Below, piece by piece: positions 1-8,687 of a DNA stretch of 62,105 nt; within the stretch, counting starts at the first letter, position 1, and each line of letters begins with the position of its first letter. Under the pieces are notes generated by a model. The model was not told where the DNA came from. It saw only the letters and a list, made by a program, of their open reading frames with translations, and searched no databases. This stretch comes from Muribaculaceae bacterium (GTDB lineage Bacteria > Bacteroidota > Bacteroidia > Bacteroidales > Muribaculaceae): NCBI GenBank assembly GCA_022509065.1, contig JAFLTY010000010.1, positions 1 to 62,105 of the forward strand, given 5' to 3'. A program made the translations under genes and the position numbers.

Positions 1-2
1 AG

Positions 3-3000
3 GGCATGACCGTTTATCTGCAGCCCACCACCGAAATGCTCGACCAACTCGTCGTCGTAGGTTACGGTACGCAGAAACGCGCTGACCTTACGGGTGCAGT
101 TTCGACTGTAGACGTTGCTCGCGTTATGGACAGCCGCTCAACTAACGATGTAGCTAAAGCTCTTCAGGGTGCCGTTCCCGGTCTTACTATCACTACATCT
201 GACGGCTCTATCAACGGTACAGCAAGCATGAAGATCCGTGGTACAGGTACACTATCCAATGGAGCCGTTTCGGATCCTCTTATCGTTGTTGACGGAGTTG
301 TAACAGACGATATTTCGTTCCTCAACCCCAACGACATCGCAGAAATCTCGGTTCTTAAGGACGCTGCATCGGCATCTATCTATGGTACACGCGCTGCATT
401 CGGTGTGATACTCATCACCACCAAGGAACCCAACCGCCAGGATCGTGTATCGGTTAAATACAGCAACAACTTCGGTTGGAGCCGTGCAACAACCCTTCCC
501 CAGTACCCGGCAGTTTACGACCAGATTTATGCTCTGACAGAAGGTAACCTTATGTCGAACGGCGAACTTGGTCTTTTCGGTATGGACCCGTGGGTTATGA
601 TGCCTCTCGCTCAACAGTGGGCCAAGGAGCACAACAACAAACCATCGGGCTATCGCGAAATGATCCCATGGACTAGCGACAGCAATATCGGTGACTATAA
701 AATTCAGGCAGACGGCACTGGTCTTTACTATGCCGACTGGGATGTAGCGGGTATCATGTACAACAACGCCGCTCCGTCAAATTACCACAACCTTAGTGCT
801 GAAGGTGCAAGCGGCAAAACACAATACCGTATGGCATTCGGTTACAACCGCAAGGATGACTTGATGACATTCAATCCCGCTCAGATACAGCGTTACAACG
901 CTAACGCCTCCATCAGTACCGAAGTTTTCAAATGGTGGAAAATTGGTGCGCGTTTCAATTTCAGCCAGAAGGACTTTGACGGTCCGTACAACGTACGTGG
1001 TGACTACCAGTATATGTGGCGTTGGGGTTCGTACTTCGGTCCTTACGGATATTCGCTGGACGAAGACGGCAACATCGTAGACTATCGTAACGATATAGCG
1101 TACCGCAAACAGGCAGGCCAAATCGAAGACAAGGCGATGCAGACTCGTATAACAGCATATATGGACATCAACCCCTTCAAAGGGTTTAACCTCCATGCCG
1201 ACTTTACTTATAATGTAATTGACGTTCTCCAGACACGTGCTTATATGCCCGTTTATATGTACAACTCGTGGGGAAACATTGCAGAAGGTCCGAATTACAG
1301 TGTAGTTCCCATTGACTGGGCTGATGCACGTCAGACCAACACCCGTACCGACGGTTGGACAATGAACGTATTCGGTACATACGATGTTTCTTTCAACAAT
1401 GCATTCAACCTCAAGGTTATGCTCGGTGGTACAGCCGAACAGCAGGATTATAACTACCTGTATGCAAAACGTGATGAACTCCTTGATCTGAATCTTCCCT
1501 ATCTCGGTCTTACCACAGGCGGTGCAGGTGGCACAGGTTACACAATCGACAATACTATCACACACTGGGCAACTGCAGGTTTCTTCGGCCGTATCAACTT
1601 TGACTATAAAGGTATCTACCTTCTCGAAGTTAACGGACGTTACGACGGTTCGAGCCGCTTCCCCGCCTCTGACCAGTGGGCGTTCTTCCCCTCGTTCTCC
1701 GCAGGTTACCGTTTTTCGCAAGAAAAATATTTCGAGCCCATCAAGTCATGGTGGAGTAACGGTAAAATACGCGTATCATATGGTTCAATCGGTAACCAAG
1801 CAGTCGGTACCAATCGTTTCCTTTCGACCATCTCGGGTCCAACTACAGGCACATGGTTGACGGCAAACAATTCTATGACGCAATATTCAAATATGCCTAC
1901 ACTGGTATCGAGCACTCTGACATGGGAAAAAGTATACACTACAGATGTAGGTGTTGACCTCGGTTTCTTGAACAACTCGCTTACAGCAAGTTTCGACTGG
2001 TATAACCGCGAAACTAAAGGTATGCTCGGCCCGGGCGCTGACTATCCCTCGGCACTTGGTACAACAGCACCTTACGGAAATAATGGTAATCTGGTAACTA
2101 AAGGTTGGGAACTTTCACTGGGTTACAACCATAGCTTCGGCGACGCGCAGGTATATGCCACATTCAACTTGGCAGATGCCAAAACAAAAGTTAAATCGTG
2201 GCGCAACGATACCGGCAAACTTTATTCATGGACACCTGCTCAAGGCGACTATACTCCCGGCACATATTATGGCGACATCTGGGGCTTTGAAACAGACCGC
2301 TATTTTGAAACAAACGATATCGATCCAGCAACCGGTAAACCGTATCTTGATCAGACAGCTTTGGAATCCGGTTCGTTCCACTATGGTGTTGGTGACGTTA
2401 TGTTCGTTGACCAGAACGGTGACGGCAAGATTAACTTCGGTGACACAAACATGAAGGACGAAAATGGTGAATCCATTCCCGTAGGTACTCTCCGTAACCA
2501 TGGCGACCTTGTTAAAATCGGTAATACTCAGCCTCGCTTCGAATACGGTATCCGTCTCGGTGGCGCTTGGAAAGGCTTCGACCTCGACATGTTCTTCCAG
2601 GGCGTGGGCAAACGCGACGTATGGGCAGTTTCGGCTTTCGTAATGCCCTTCGCACGCGGTACAGACGCTCTCTATGCAAATCAGATGTCGTATAACAAGT
2701 ATGAAATAGACTTTGCCACACAGTCTCTCGGTGCCATCCATGTTGACCAGAGCAACGACTATCCTCGCCTTTATCCGGGTGCTGACGGCCAAGGCCAGCT
2801 CAGTGGTATCAACACAGGTCGTTATAACTTCTATCCTCAGAGCCGTTATTTGATGAATGCATCATATCTGCGCTTCAAGACTCTCACAGTTGGTTACACC
2901 CTTCCCACCAACATTACTCAAAAGGCTCTCATTCAGAAGGCTCGCATCTATTTCAGCGCCGACAACCTCGCACTCCTCTACAATGGTATGCATAAGTACC

Positions 3001-3137
3001 CGCTTGATCCTGAAACTGGTACAGGTACAAACGGCACGACTCTGTCATCGTCAAGCATGTTCTCAGGCAACGGTTACTACGGACGTAACACTCCTGTCTC
3101 GCAGACATACTCATTCGGTATCCAATTAACACTTTAA
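3..3137 (+). CDS. SusC/RagA-family TonB-dependent outer-membrane receptor (5' end outside window)
   Basis: Outer-membrane porin of a Sus-like nutrient uptake pair; with its SusD partner it would import an oligosaccharide or peptide using TonB energy. The reading frame is open to the left edge, so the signal peptide, carboxypeptidase-regulatory-like domain and TonB box are missing. What remains starts at the plug domain, with the typical LVVVGYGTQKRADLTGAV motif at about residues 15-32, followed by a long beta-barrel rich in aromatic strands. The last residues (YSFGIQLTL) have the alternating hydrophobic pattern and terminal hydrophobic residue of a barrel-closing strand. The susD gene follows after 12 bp, in the same operon. 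Arginine is mostly CGT and glycine mostly GGT, as expected for a highly expressed gene. The substrate cannot be read from these two genes; no glycosidase or regulator of the locus lies within the window. Confidence 0.96.
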   Translation, partial: GMTVYLQPTTEMLDQLVVVGYGTQKRADLTGAVSTVDVARVMDSRSTNDVAKALQGAVPGLTITTSDGSINGTASMKIRGTGTLSNGAVSDPLIVVDGVVTDDISFLNPNDIAEISVLKDAASASIYGTRAAFGVILITTKEPNRQDRVSVKYSNNFGWSRATTLPQYPAVYDQIYALTEGNLMSNGELGLFGMDPWVMMPLAQQWAKEHNNKPSGYREMIPWTSDSNIGDYKIQADGTGLYYADWDVAGIMYNNAAPSNYHNLSAEGASGKTQYRMAFGYNRKDDLMTFNPAQIQRYNANASISTEVFKWWKIGARFNFSQKDFDGPYNVRGDYQYMWRWGSYFGPYGYSLDEDGNIVDYRNDIAYRKQAGQIEDKAMQTRITAYMDINPFKGFNLHADFTYNVIDVLQTRAYMPVYMYNSWGNIAEGPNYSVVPIDWADARQTNTRTDGWTMNVFGTYDVSFNNAFNLKVMLGGTAEQQDYNYLYAKRDELLDLNLPYLGLTTGGAGGTGYTIDNTITHWATAGFFGRINFDYKGIYLLEVNGRYDGSSRFPASDQWAFFPSFSAGYRFSQEKYFEPIKSWWSNGKIRVSYGSIGNQAVGTNRFLSTISGPTTGTWLTANNSMTQYSNMPTLVSSTLTWEKVYTTDVGVDLGFLNNSLTASFDWYNRETKGMLGPGADYPSALGTTAPYGNNGNLVTKGWELSLGYNHSFGDAQVYATFNLADAKTKVKSWRNDTGKLYSWTPAQGDYTPGTYYGDIWGFETDRYFETNDIDPATGKPYLDQTALESGSFHYGVGDVMFVDQNGDGKINFGDTNMKDENGESIPVGTLRNHGDLVKIGNTQPRFEYGIRLGGAWKGFDLDMFFQGVGKRDVWAVSAFVMPFARGTDALYANQMSYNKYEIDFATQSLGAIHVDQSNDYPRLYPGADGQGQLSGINTGRYNFYPQSRYLMNASYLRFKTLTVGYTLPTNITQKALIQKARIYFSADNLALLYNGMHKYPLDPETGTGTNGTTLSSSSMFSGNGYYGRNTPVSQTYSFGIQLTL

Positions 3138-3149
3138 ACCGATGCTATC

Positions 3150-4895
3150 ATGAAGAAAATTATATTATTTGCGCTCGGCGCATTCACAATTGGAACTCTC
3201 ACATCGTGTGATGACTTCCTTAACGATAATCGTTATCCTCTGACAACGATTGTTAACAATCCGTCATACTGGAGTGAGCCTAACTGCCAACTTCAGGTGG
3301 ATCGTTTTATCGATGAAATCAATCTTGGTTACGGTTCGGGAAACACCTATGGTACATTCTATTTCTCAAACCGTAGTGATGACCAAATTCCTTCGAGTTT
3401 CCAACCTTGGGCAAATACTACTGTGCCAGCCACCAACGGCAACTGGTCGTACAACAAAGTCCGTGGTGCCAACTATATCATTGAAGGCGTACGCTCGAAC
3501 GCTGCTAATCTCGGTTCGGCAAAAGCTGCTCACTTCGAAGGAATTGCTCGTCTAGTACGTGCATTCTCCTATTATTACCTTGTACGTGACTTTGGTGATG
3601 TTGTATGGGAAAGCGAAGTAGTCGACCTGTCGGATGAAGACATTCTTTTCGGACCACGTACAAACCGTGACGTAGTTATGGACTCCGTATTTGCTGATCT
3701 CGATTTCGCAGTCAAAACCATAATAACTGACAACGCGCGTTTCACTTGGAGTAAAGATCTTGCTCGCGCACTCACTTGCGAAATAGCTCTTTACGAAGGT
3801 ACTTTCTGTAAGTATCGCACACAGGCTGAAAACGGCTATGCACCCAACGCAGACCGTGCCAATAAGTATCTGCAACTTTCGGCACAAATGGCAAACGAAC
3901 TGCTTACCTGCGGTCGCTACAGCTTTACCGACGACTATCAATCGATTTATAACTCGACTAAGGATGGTGGTACAAGCCCCGTGGATCCTACTCAGAACAT
4001 CAAGACCTTCAGCAGTGTGCCTGAAATTATCTTCGGCCGCAATTATGACTCGGTTAACTCGCGTCATTCGACAATAGCCTATACCTGTTCGTCAACAACG
4101 ACTTCGGGTATGTCGCTCGATGGATTCAAAGCATTCCTGCTTCTCGACGGTACTCCCGGCACCAACGCTTCTGTAGTAGGTGTTCCTGATGCTGCTAACA
4201 ACCAACTCTCTATCCAAAATCTTTTGGATGTACGTGACAAACGCTTGTCCATCATCACCGACCCCTATGTATATTACATGGGTATGACATGGGCTCGTGC
4301 AGGTGCCACAGGTATGAACTCTTCGTCAGGTTTTGGTGTTGCCAAATTTGATAATGTTCTTCTTCCTGTTAATGTACGTAATATGACCACAACCAACTAC
4401 ACTTGTGCTCCTATTTATTGGTTGTCGTATATCGCGCTTAACTATGCTGAAGCTAAGGCAGAACTTGGAAACTTCACGGATGCAGACTTCAACATGTCAA
4501 TCAAAAAGTTGTACGAACGCGCAGGTTTGCCTATTACCTCAACTGCCCAGATGTCCGCTATAAGCGATCCGGGCAACACTATGGGCGTTAGCAATCTCAT
4601 CTACGAAATCCGTCGCTGCCGTCGTTGCGAACTCATGTTCGACGAAAACTTCCGCTGGTACGATCTTATACGTTGGCATCAACTCGACAAATTGGATTCG
4701 ACCAAACATCCGGACGTACTTCTTGGCGCTTATGTTGAAAACGCTCCTACTAAACCGACTACAGGTTCTATCGTAAATGGTTTCTTCCAGCCATTTAGCA
4801 CGCCGCGTGAATTTAATTACAAGTATTATCTGAACGCTATACCTTCTGGTCAGCTTGCACTTAACCCGCAGCTTGGACAGAATCCCGGTTGGTGA
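3150..4895 (+). CDS. SusD/RagB-family surface nutrient-binding lipoprotein
   Basis: Lid lipoprotein that sits on the SusC porin and binds the nutrient at the cell surface. Residues 1-19 form a lipoprotein signal with lipobox LTSC; Cys20 is followed by two Asp (CDDF), an acidic run like the lipoprotein export signals that send Bacteroidetes lipoproteins to the surface. The body is 581 residues, normal for SusD, with helical TPR-like segments (for example RAFSYYYLVRDFGDV and YIALNYAEAKAELGNF) and the conserved C-terminal block with EIRRCRRCELMFDENFRWYDLIRW near residue 490. It is cotranscribed with the upstream susC (12 bp gap) and followed by a strong terminator 50 bp downstream. Confidence 0.96.
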   Translation: MKKIILFALGAFTIGTLTSCDDFLNDNRYPLTTIVNNPSYWSEPNCQLQVDRFIDEINLGYGSGNTYGTFYFSNRSDDQIPSSFQPWANTTVPATNGNWSYNKVRGANYIIEGVRSNAANLGSAKAAHFEGIARLVRAFSYYYLVRDFGDVVWESEVVDLSDEDILFGPRTNRDVVMDSVFADLDFAVKTIITDNARFTWSKDLARALTCEIALYEGTFCKYRTQAENGYAPNADRANKYLQLSAQMANELLTCGRYSFTDDYQSIYNSTKDGGTSPVDPTQNIKTFSSVPEIIFGRNYDSVNSRHSTIAYTCSSTTTSGMSLDGFKAFLLLDGTPGTNASVVGVPDAANNQLSIQNLLDVRDKRLSIITDPYVYYMGMTWARAGATGMNSSSGFGVAKFDNVLLPVNVRNMTTTNYTCAPIYWLSYIALNYAEAKAELGNFTDADFNMSIKKLYERAGLPITSTAQMSAISDPGNTMGVSNLIYEIRRCRRCELMFDENFRWYDLIRWHQLDKLDSTKHPDVLLGAYVENAPTKPTTGSIVNGFFQPFSTPREFNYKYYLNAIPSGQLALNPQLGQNPGW

Positions 4896-4942
4896 TAATT
4901 CGAATCTTAGACTAAGTAGGTTGGTTCGCTGACCTATATATC

Positions 4943-4972
4943 AAAAGAGGAGTGCGCGAGCGCTCCTCTTTT
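4943..4972 (+). terminator. Rho-independent terminator after susD
   Basis: AAAAGAGGAG pairs with CTCCTCTTTT, extended inward by three more pairs to a GCGA loop of the GNRA type. The 3' arm itself ends in TTTT. It lies 48 bp after the susD stop and closes the susCD transcript. Confidence 0.85.
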
Positions 4973-5002
4973 GTGTCTATTGGTATGACCGAAGCCAACA
5001 AA

Positions 5003-5107
5003 CCTCGATAAACGACTACGAGTCTTTAATCAATGACAGCCAGACTTCGATAAATGACGGCCAGTCTTCGATAAGAATCAGCGAACCTTAGATAAATAAA
5101 GCTGAGT
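5003..5107. repeat. Five degenerate 21-bp tandem repeats
   Basis: Five consecutive units of exactly 21 bp start at 5003, 5024, 5045, 5066 and 5087. The best-conserved unit is CTTCGATAAATGACGGCCAGT-like, with a core CTTcGATaAatgac shared by most units. 21 bp equals seven codons. On the + strand the frame starting TCG at 5005 stays open through four units and would read as heptads SINDYES, LINDSQT, SINDGQS, SIRISEP before a TAG, but I see no start codon or gene context, so coding is unproven. The repeat lies in the 339-bp gap between the susD terminator and the end of the acetyltransferase gene. Confidence 0.7.
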
Positions 5108-5234
5108 TTTCGCTTTGTTCGAATGTTGAAAACTTTGCAGAATTAAGACTGGGCTTACTTTCCTCTACGTCACACTAAAGGGAGCGAAGCTGCCAACTTT
5201 GTCATAGCGGTCGGCCGCTTGCTGCCGACAATTA

Positions 5235-5738
5235 CTAAAGTGTGTGCTGCATAAGAATGGCATCCATGCGTGTCTCACCGTCTGTGAGCCATCCCTCAAG
5301 GCGTCCAACTTCGTTATAGCCCGACGCGCTGAACAGCCGTATCGAAGCCTCGTTATCCCGAGCTATCAAAGCTGCCAACGAGTGCATGCCGACAGCTCGT
5401 ACCACATATTGTTCGGCCTGGCGAATTGCCTCCCGTCCTATTCCCCTGCGGCGGTAAGGCGCTGTCACATATATTCCCACAAAGGCATGCCGGGCACGGT
5501 GATCGTAGTCAAAAACGTCTATCGTGCCGACAGTCTCCCTGTCTACATCTATCATGAAACGCAATGCCCCCTGCGAATATAGTTCGCCGTCATAGCCGAG
5601 GACGAACTGCTCGATGAGATGGCGCGACAACGGCCCGGTGCGCAAAGTGGTGTGTGCCTCGTCAGTGAGGTTTTCCCAAAGGTATATCTTGTCTATGTCG
5701 CGAGGCTCGGGAGCGCGAAGTGTGACTGAATGGCTCAT
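5235..5738 (-). CDS. GNAT-family N-acetyltransferase (SpeG/RimJ-like)
   Basis: Acetyl-CoA-dependent N-acetyltransferase of 167 residues. The acetyl-CoA pyrophosphate-binding motif is clear at about residues 95-103 (APYRRRGIGREA, the Q/RxxGxG/A signature), and the C-terminal half has the usual LIARDNEASIRLFSASGYNE block in which a side chain contacts CoA. The N-terminal part (LRAPEPRDIDKIYLWEN) resembles the Acetyltransf_3 group that includes spermidine and ribosomal-protein acetyltransferases. It ends the recR operon, 3 bp after the recR stop. The acceptor substrate (polyamine, protein or small amine) cannot be decided from sequence. Confidence 0.88.
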   Translation of the reverse strand: MSHSVTLRAPEPRDIDKIYLWENLTDEAHTTLRTGPLSRHLIEQFVLGYDGELYSQGALRFMIDVDRETVGTIDVFDYDHRARHAFVGIYVTAPYRRRGIGREAIRQAEQYVVRAVGMHSLAALIARDNEASIRLFSASGYNEVGRLEGWLTDGETRMDAILMQHTL

Positions 5739-5741
5739 AGG

Positions 5742-6365
5742 TCAAAAACCGGTATTGAACGGAACGCGACCTTCAAGGGAGCGCCCCAGCGTAATCTCGT
5801 CGGTGTACTCTATTTCATTGCCTACCGACACGCCACGCGCCAGCTGGGTAATCGTGGTGTCAGTGCCAAGCGCGGCCAGACGGCGGTATATATAATAGTT
5901 GGTAGTGTCGCCGTCCATGGTGGCTCCCAAAGCCAGGATGACCTCACGCACATTGCCTTTAGCCACACGCTCTATGAGTGAGTCTATCTCGAGGCGGTCG
6001 GGTCCTATTCCGTCGACCGGTGATATGACACCACCCAGCACATGGTAGAGGCCGTTGAAACGCCCCGTATTCTCGAAGCTGATGACGTCGCGCACATTCT
6101 CGACTACACACACTACCGACGCATCACGCGACGTACTCGCACAAATGGGACATACCTCTTCCTGACTGATATTGTGACACACTGAGCAGTAGCGTATGCC
6201 GTGACGCAGATTGATTATGGCGTTGCCAAGAGCGTCGGACACCGACGTGTCGCAGCGCAACAGATGAAGCGCCAGCCGCAGTGCCGTCTTACCGCCGATG
6301 CCCGGCAGTCGCGACAGCTCGGTGACAGCGGCGTCGAGGAGTTCGGATTGGAACTGAGTCTCCAT
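5742..6365 (-). CDS. recR: Recombination protein RecR
   Basis: RecR, the zinc-binding ring that acts with RecO (and RecF) to load RecA on gapped DNA. Domains in order: helix-hairpin-helix near the N-terminus ([20 protein letters not shown]), a four-cysteine zinc finger ([16 protein letters not shown]), a Toprim domain ([20 protein letters not shown], then [16 protein letters not shown]) and the short RecR C-terminus with [26 protein letters not shown]. Length is close to the usual 200. A GTG three bases upstream could also start translation, but ATG at 6365 gives the compact TGATG junction with the upstream DUF4924 gene and fits the family. The acetyltransferase gene follows after 3 bp. Confidence 0.97.
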   Translation of the reverse strand: METQFQSELLDAAVTELSRLPGIGGKTALRLALHLLRCDTSVSDALGNAIINLRHGIRYCSVCHNISQEEVCPICASTSRDASVVCVVENVRDVISFENTGRFNGLYHVLGGVISPVDGIGPDRLEIDSLIERVAKGNVREVILALGATMDGDTTNYYIYRRLAALGTDTTITQLARGVSVGNEIEYTDEITLGRSLEGRVPFNTGF

Positions 6366-6961
6366 CACCCGATTTTCTCCTCCGAGGGCTGTGACGTGGG
6401 AGAGTCAGCCAAATCGTTATTATCAAACAGCTTGTCCTCCTCGTCAAGTTTATAATCTTTTGCCAACAGGGCGATAAAGGCCGATATGCTTCGGATTGCC
6501 TCGGCTGTTTCGGGCGATATTTCTTTACCCTGAAGTCTCAACAACAGCATACCGTACAGAGCGTTGAAACAAGTCTCAATCTCTCCGGCCTTGGCTTCTC
6601 CCGCCTTCGAACGCAGTTCGACGATGTACGGCAAAGTGCGGTAAAACTCGGCGGTATAGTCAGCGAACCGAGGGTCTTTAAGCAGCGCCTGATGGAGACG
6701 CACCATATCGGCAAGCACGTTTTTGTTTATCTGTAGGTGACCCGACTGAGTGACACCCTCGCGACGCATCATATCGATGAGCGATTCGTACCACTCGGTC
6801 ATTTCGGCGCGTTGAGCATCGGTGATGTCATAGCGGTCGATAACGTTATGTCGGATTCGGTCAATATCCAGACCGTTGGCACGGATGATATCCTCAATCT
6901 GCCACATATACAGCAGATATTCGGCGATATTTTCCTTGCGTTTCTGCGATGCTATAATCAT
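6365..6961 (-). CDS. DUF4924 family protein
   Basis: A predicted all-helical cytoplasmic protein of about 198 residues belonging to DUF4924, a family confined to Bacteroidetes and of unknown function. The frame extends 15 residues upstream, but the start at 6961 ([21 protein letters not shown]) begins the conserved part and gives the usual length. The sequence shows regular amphipathic helices with [18 protein letters not shown] near the end and a short, Ser/Pro-rich tail. Its stop codon overlaps the recR start (TGATG), so the two are probably translationally coupled. This pairing suggests, but does not prove, a link with recombination. Confidence 0.85.
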   Translation of the reverse strand: MIIASQKRKENIAEYLLYMWQIEDIIRANGLDIDRIRHNVIDRYDITDAQRAEMTEWYESLIDMMRREGVTQSGHLQINKNVLADMVRLHQALLKDPRFADYTAEFYRTLPYIVELRSKAGEAKAGEIETCFNALYGMLLLRLQGKEISPETAEAIRSISAFIALLAKDYKLDEEDKLFDNNDLADSPTSQPSEEKIG

Positions 6962-7014
6962 AACTCTTTTTATGCTAAATTCAGTATTATAACAGCTTTC
7001 CGGCACATTAGTTG

Positions 7015-8058
7015 TCAGAACGTGGGAAAAAGATTACCGGGAGCGGTAAGTATTCGATACATCAGTTCGCGGAACAGGTCATGTTCGGGTCGTCGCGATC
7101 CTATGCCCTTGCTGTGGCGGTCGAAAGCGCGGATGGCGCGGATAATCTCGATAACCTGGTAAGCGTTATACTTGGCTAGCCCGTTCGCAAAACGCTTATA
7201 CTGCATCTGGTTCCTCAGTCCTAAAGCTGCCATGCGCGCGCTTGTGCTTTTGTCTTTCAAGAAATACAACGTGAGCAAATCGCTGAAGTAACCGTATAGC
7301 GATGACGTCGCCAGTACGAGGGGGACGGCTTTCGGATTGGCGCGGAAGTAGTCGGCGATGCGGAACACGCGCTCGGCATCCTTGGATGCCAGGGCATCCA
7401 CAAGCTCATAGGCGTTGAAGGATCTCGAGTAGCCGATGTGACGCTCGATAGCCTCGGGGGTTATCATAGCGCCAGGTCCCAGGATGCTTATCAGTTTACC
7501 GGTCTCGTTGTACAGACGGCTAAGGTCAGCGCCTACATATTCGCTCAACAGTGCCAACGCCTTGGGTTCGATGTTAAGACCTCGCGAGTTTATGTGTTGT
7601 TGGATGAAGGGTGGCAAATCGCGGTCATACACCTTCTTTGCCTCGAAAATAACGGCATTGTCGCTTTTCTTGGCCGCCGATAGAAACTGTCCCTTGAGAA
7701 GGTCACCACGTCCCGTCACAACGAGGATGGTCGACGGCGACGGATTCTCGACATATTTTGCCAACACGGCAAGAGCATCGGCGCGAACAGCTTGCGCCTC
7801 CTTGAGGATGACGACCTGAAAGTCGGACATCATGGGAATACGACGACAAATCTCCGGAACCTTGGCCAGGTCGATGCGTGGAGCATAAAGAACGGTCTGG
7901 TTGAACTCTTTTTCCTCCTCCGGCAATATATTCTCGAAATCGCGCACCAGCTCGTCGATAAAATAACCCTCCGCCCCATGAAGGACGTATATGCCGCTGA
8001 AACTGCGTTGCTTTATCAGTGTGCGGAGTGGTTCGAAAGCGAGGGTTTTGGCTGCCAT
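7015..8058 (-). CDS. holA: DNA polymerase III delta subunit (clamp-loader wrench)
   Basis: HolA, the delta subunit of the clamp loader that opens the beta sliding clamp during replication. The 347-residue length and layout match the family: an N-terminal AAA-like fold beginning IYVLHGAEGYFIDELVRDF, the beta-clamp contact region around DFQVVILKEAQ, the middle lid region (LLSEYVGADLSRLYNETGKL), and a helical C-terminal collar domain (YQVIEIIRAIRAFDRHSKGI and ELMYRILTA). It is the first gene of the leftward run holA-DUF4924-recR-acetyltransferase, with 53 bp before DUF4924, and is divergent from the HsdR-N gene across a 73-bp spacer. Confidence 0.95.
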   Translation of the reverse strand: MAAKTLAFEPLRTLIKQRSFSGIYVLHGAEGYFIDELVRDFENILPEEEKEFNQTVLYAPRIDLAKVPEICRRIPMMSDFQVVILKEAQAVRADALAVLAKYVENPSPSTILVVTGRGDLLKGQFLSAAKKSDNAVIFEAKKVYDRDLPPFIQQHINSRGLNIEPKALALLSEYVGADLSRLYNETGKLISILGPGAMITPEAIERHIGYSRSFNAYELVDALASKDAERVFRIADYFRANPKAVPLVLATSSLYGYFSDLLTLYFLKDKSTSARMAALGLRNQMQYKRFANGLAKYNAYQVIEIIRAIRAFDRHSKGIGSRRPEHDLFRELMYRILTAPGNLFPTF

Positions 8059-8131
8059 TTGTCAGTGTATAAAAAAGTGCGTAAATTTACAAAAAAATTA
8101 GAAACTGCACAAAACACATCGTAGCTGCAAA

Positions 8132-8638
8132 ATGGCAAAAGACTTCGTTATGGAAAAAGCGATGCAGACTGAACTGTACGATCAGGCTGTCAAGACTCTT
8201 GGCCGTCTGTTGTTGCCGCGATGCGATTTGAAATTACGCATCGGCCATAAAGTCAAGGAGTTCGAAGTATATGATGTCTTGAGGCGGAAATATGTCGCTC
8301 TGACGCCCGAAGAGTGGGTGAGAGCGCATTTTGTCGATTACATGGTCACCGCCTTGGATTTCTCACCTTTGCGCATGGCCAATGAGGTGAGCATTATACT
8401 GAACAATACTAAGCGAAGGGCTGATACTGTGGTATATGACGATGTCTTGCAACCCTTGGTGATTGTGGAGTACAAAGCGCCCTCGATACATCTTAGCGAG
8501 TCGGTTCTGCATCAGGCTTTACGCTACAATCTTGTCTTTCAGGCCAAAGCCGTCATCATTACCAACGGTATGGATGTCTACACGGTCATGAACGGTGTTG
8601 TGAAACGTGGGGTCGTCAAGTACGCGGATATTGTCTGA
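8132..8638 (+). CDS. Stand-alone type I restriction HsdR N-terminal (HSDR_N_2) nuclease-fold protein
   Basis: A 168-residue protein consisting only of the PD-(D/E)XK nuclease domain known from the N-terminus of HsdR subunits. The core motifs are all visible: E85, D98 (KRRADTVV), the E113-x-K115 pair in IVEYKAP, and Q128-x-x-x-Y132 in HQALRYNLVF, which in type I enzymes is the RecB-like QxxxY motif. No helicase, specificity or methyltransferase gene is near. Stand-alone members of this family beside holA are common in Bacteroidetes, as far as I know, and their role is unknown. It is divergent from holA and converges on cinA. Function as an active nuclease is inferred only from the residues. 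Confidence 0.85.
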   Translation: MAKDFVMEKAMQTELYDQAVKTLGRLLLPRCDLKLRIGHKVKEFEVYDVLRRKYVALTPEEWVRAHFVDYMVTALDFSPLRMANEVSIILNNTKRRADTVVYDDVLQPLVIVEYKAPSIHLSESVLHQALRYNLVFQAKAVIITNGMDVYTVMNGVVKRGVVKYADIV

Positions 8639-8687
8639 CCGCAAAACGTGCCGACTGTACTTTTCGGTGTTGACACCTCTACTTCGA

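Noticed and set aside
777-1721. Long open frame (314 codons) on the minus strand inside susC
   Set aside because: Antisense to a clear SusC reading frame; cysteine-rich nonsense composition and no start context. A codon-bias shadow.
8059-8131. Riboswitch or small RNA between holA and the HsdR-N gene
   Set aside because: Only 73 bp, AT-rich, no stable fold; simply a divergent promoter spacer.
8132-8638. Remnant of a type I restriction-modification locus
   Set aside because: The protein is complete as a single domain with intact motifs, and no truncated hsdR, hsdS or hsdM sequence surrounds it.
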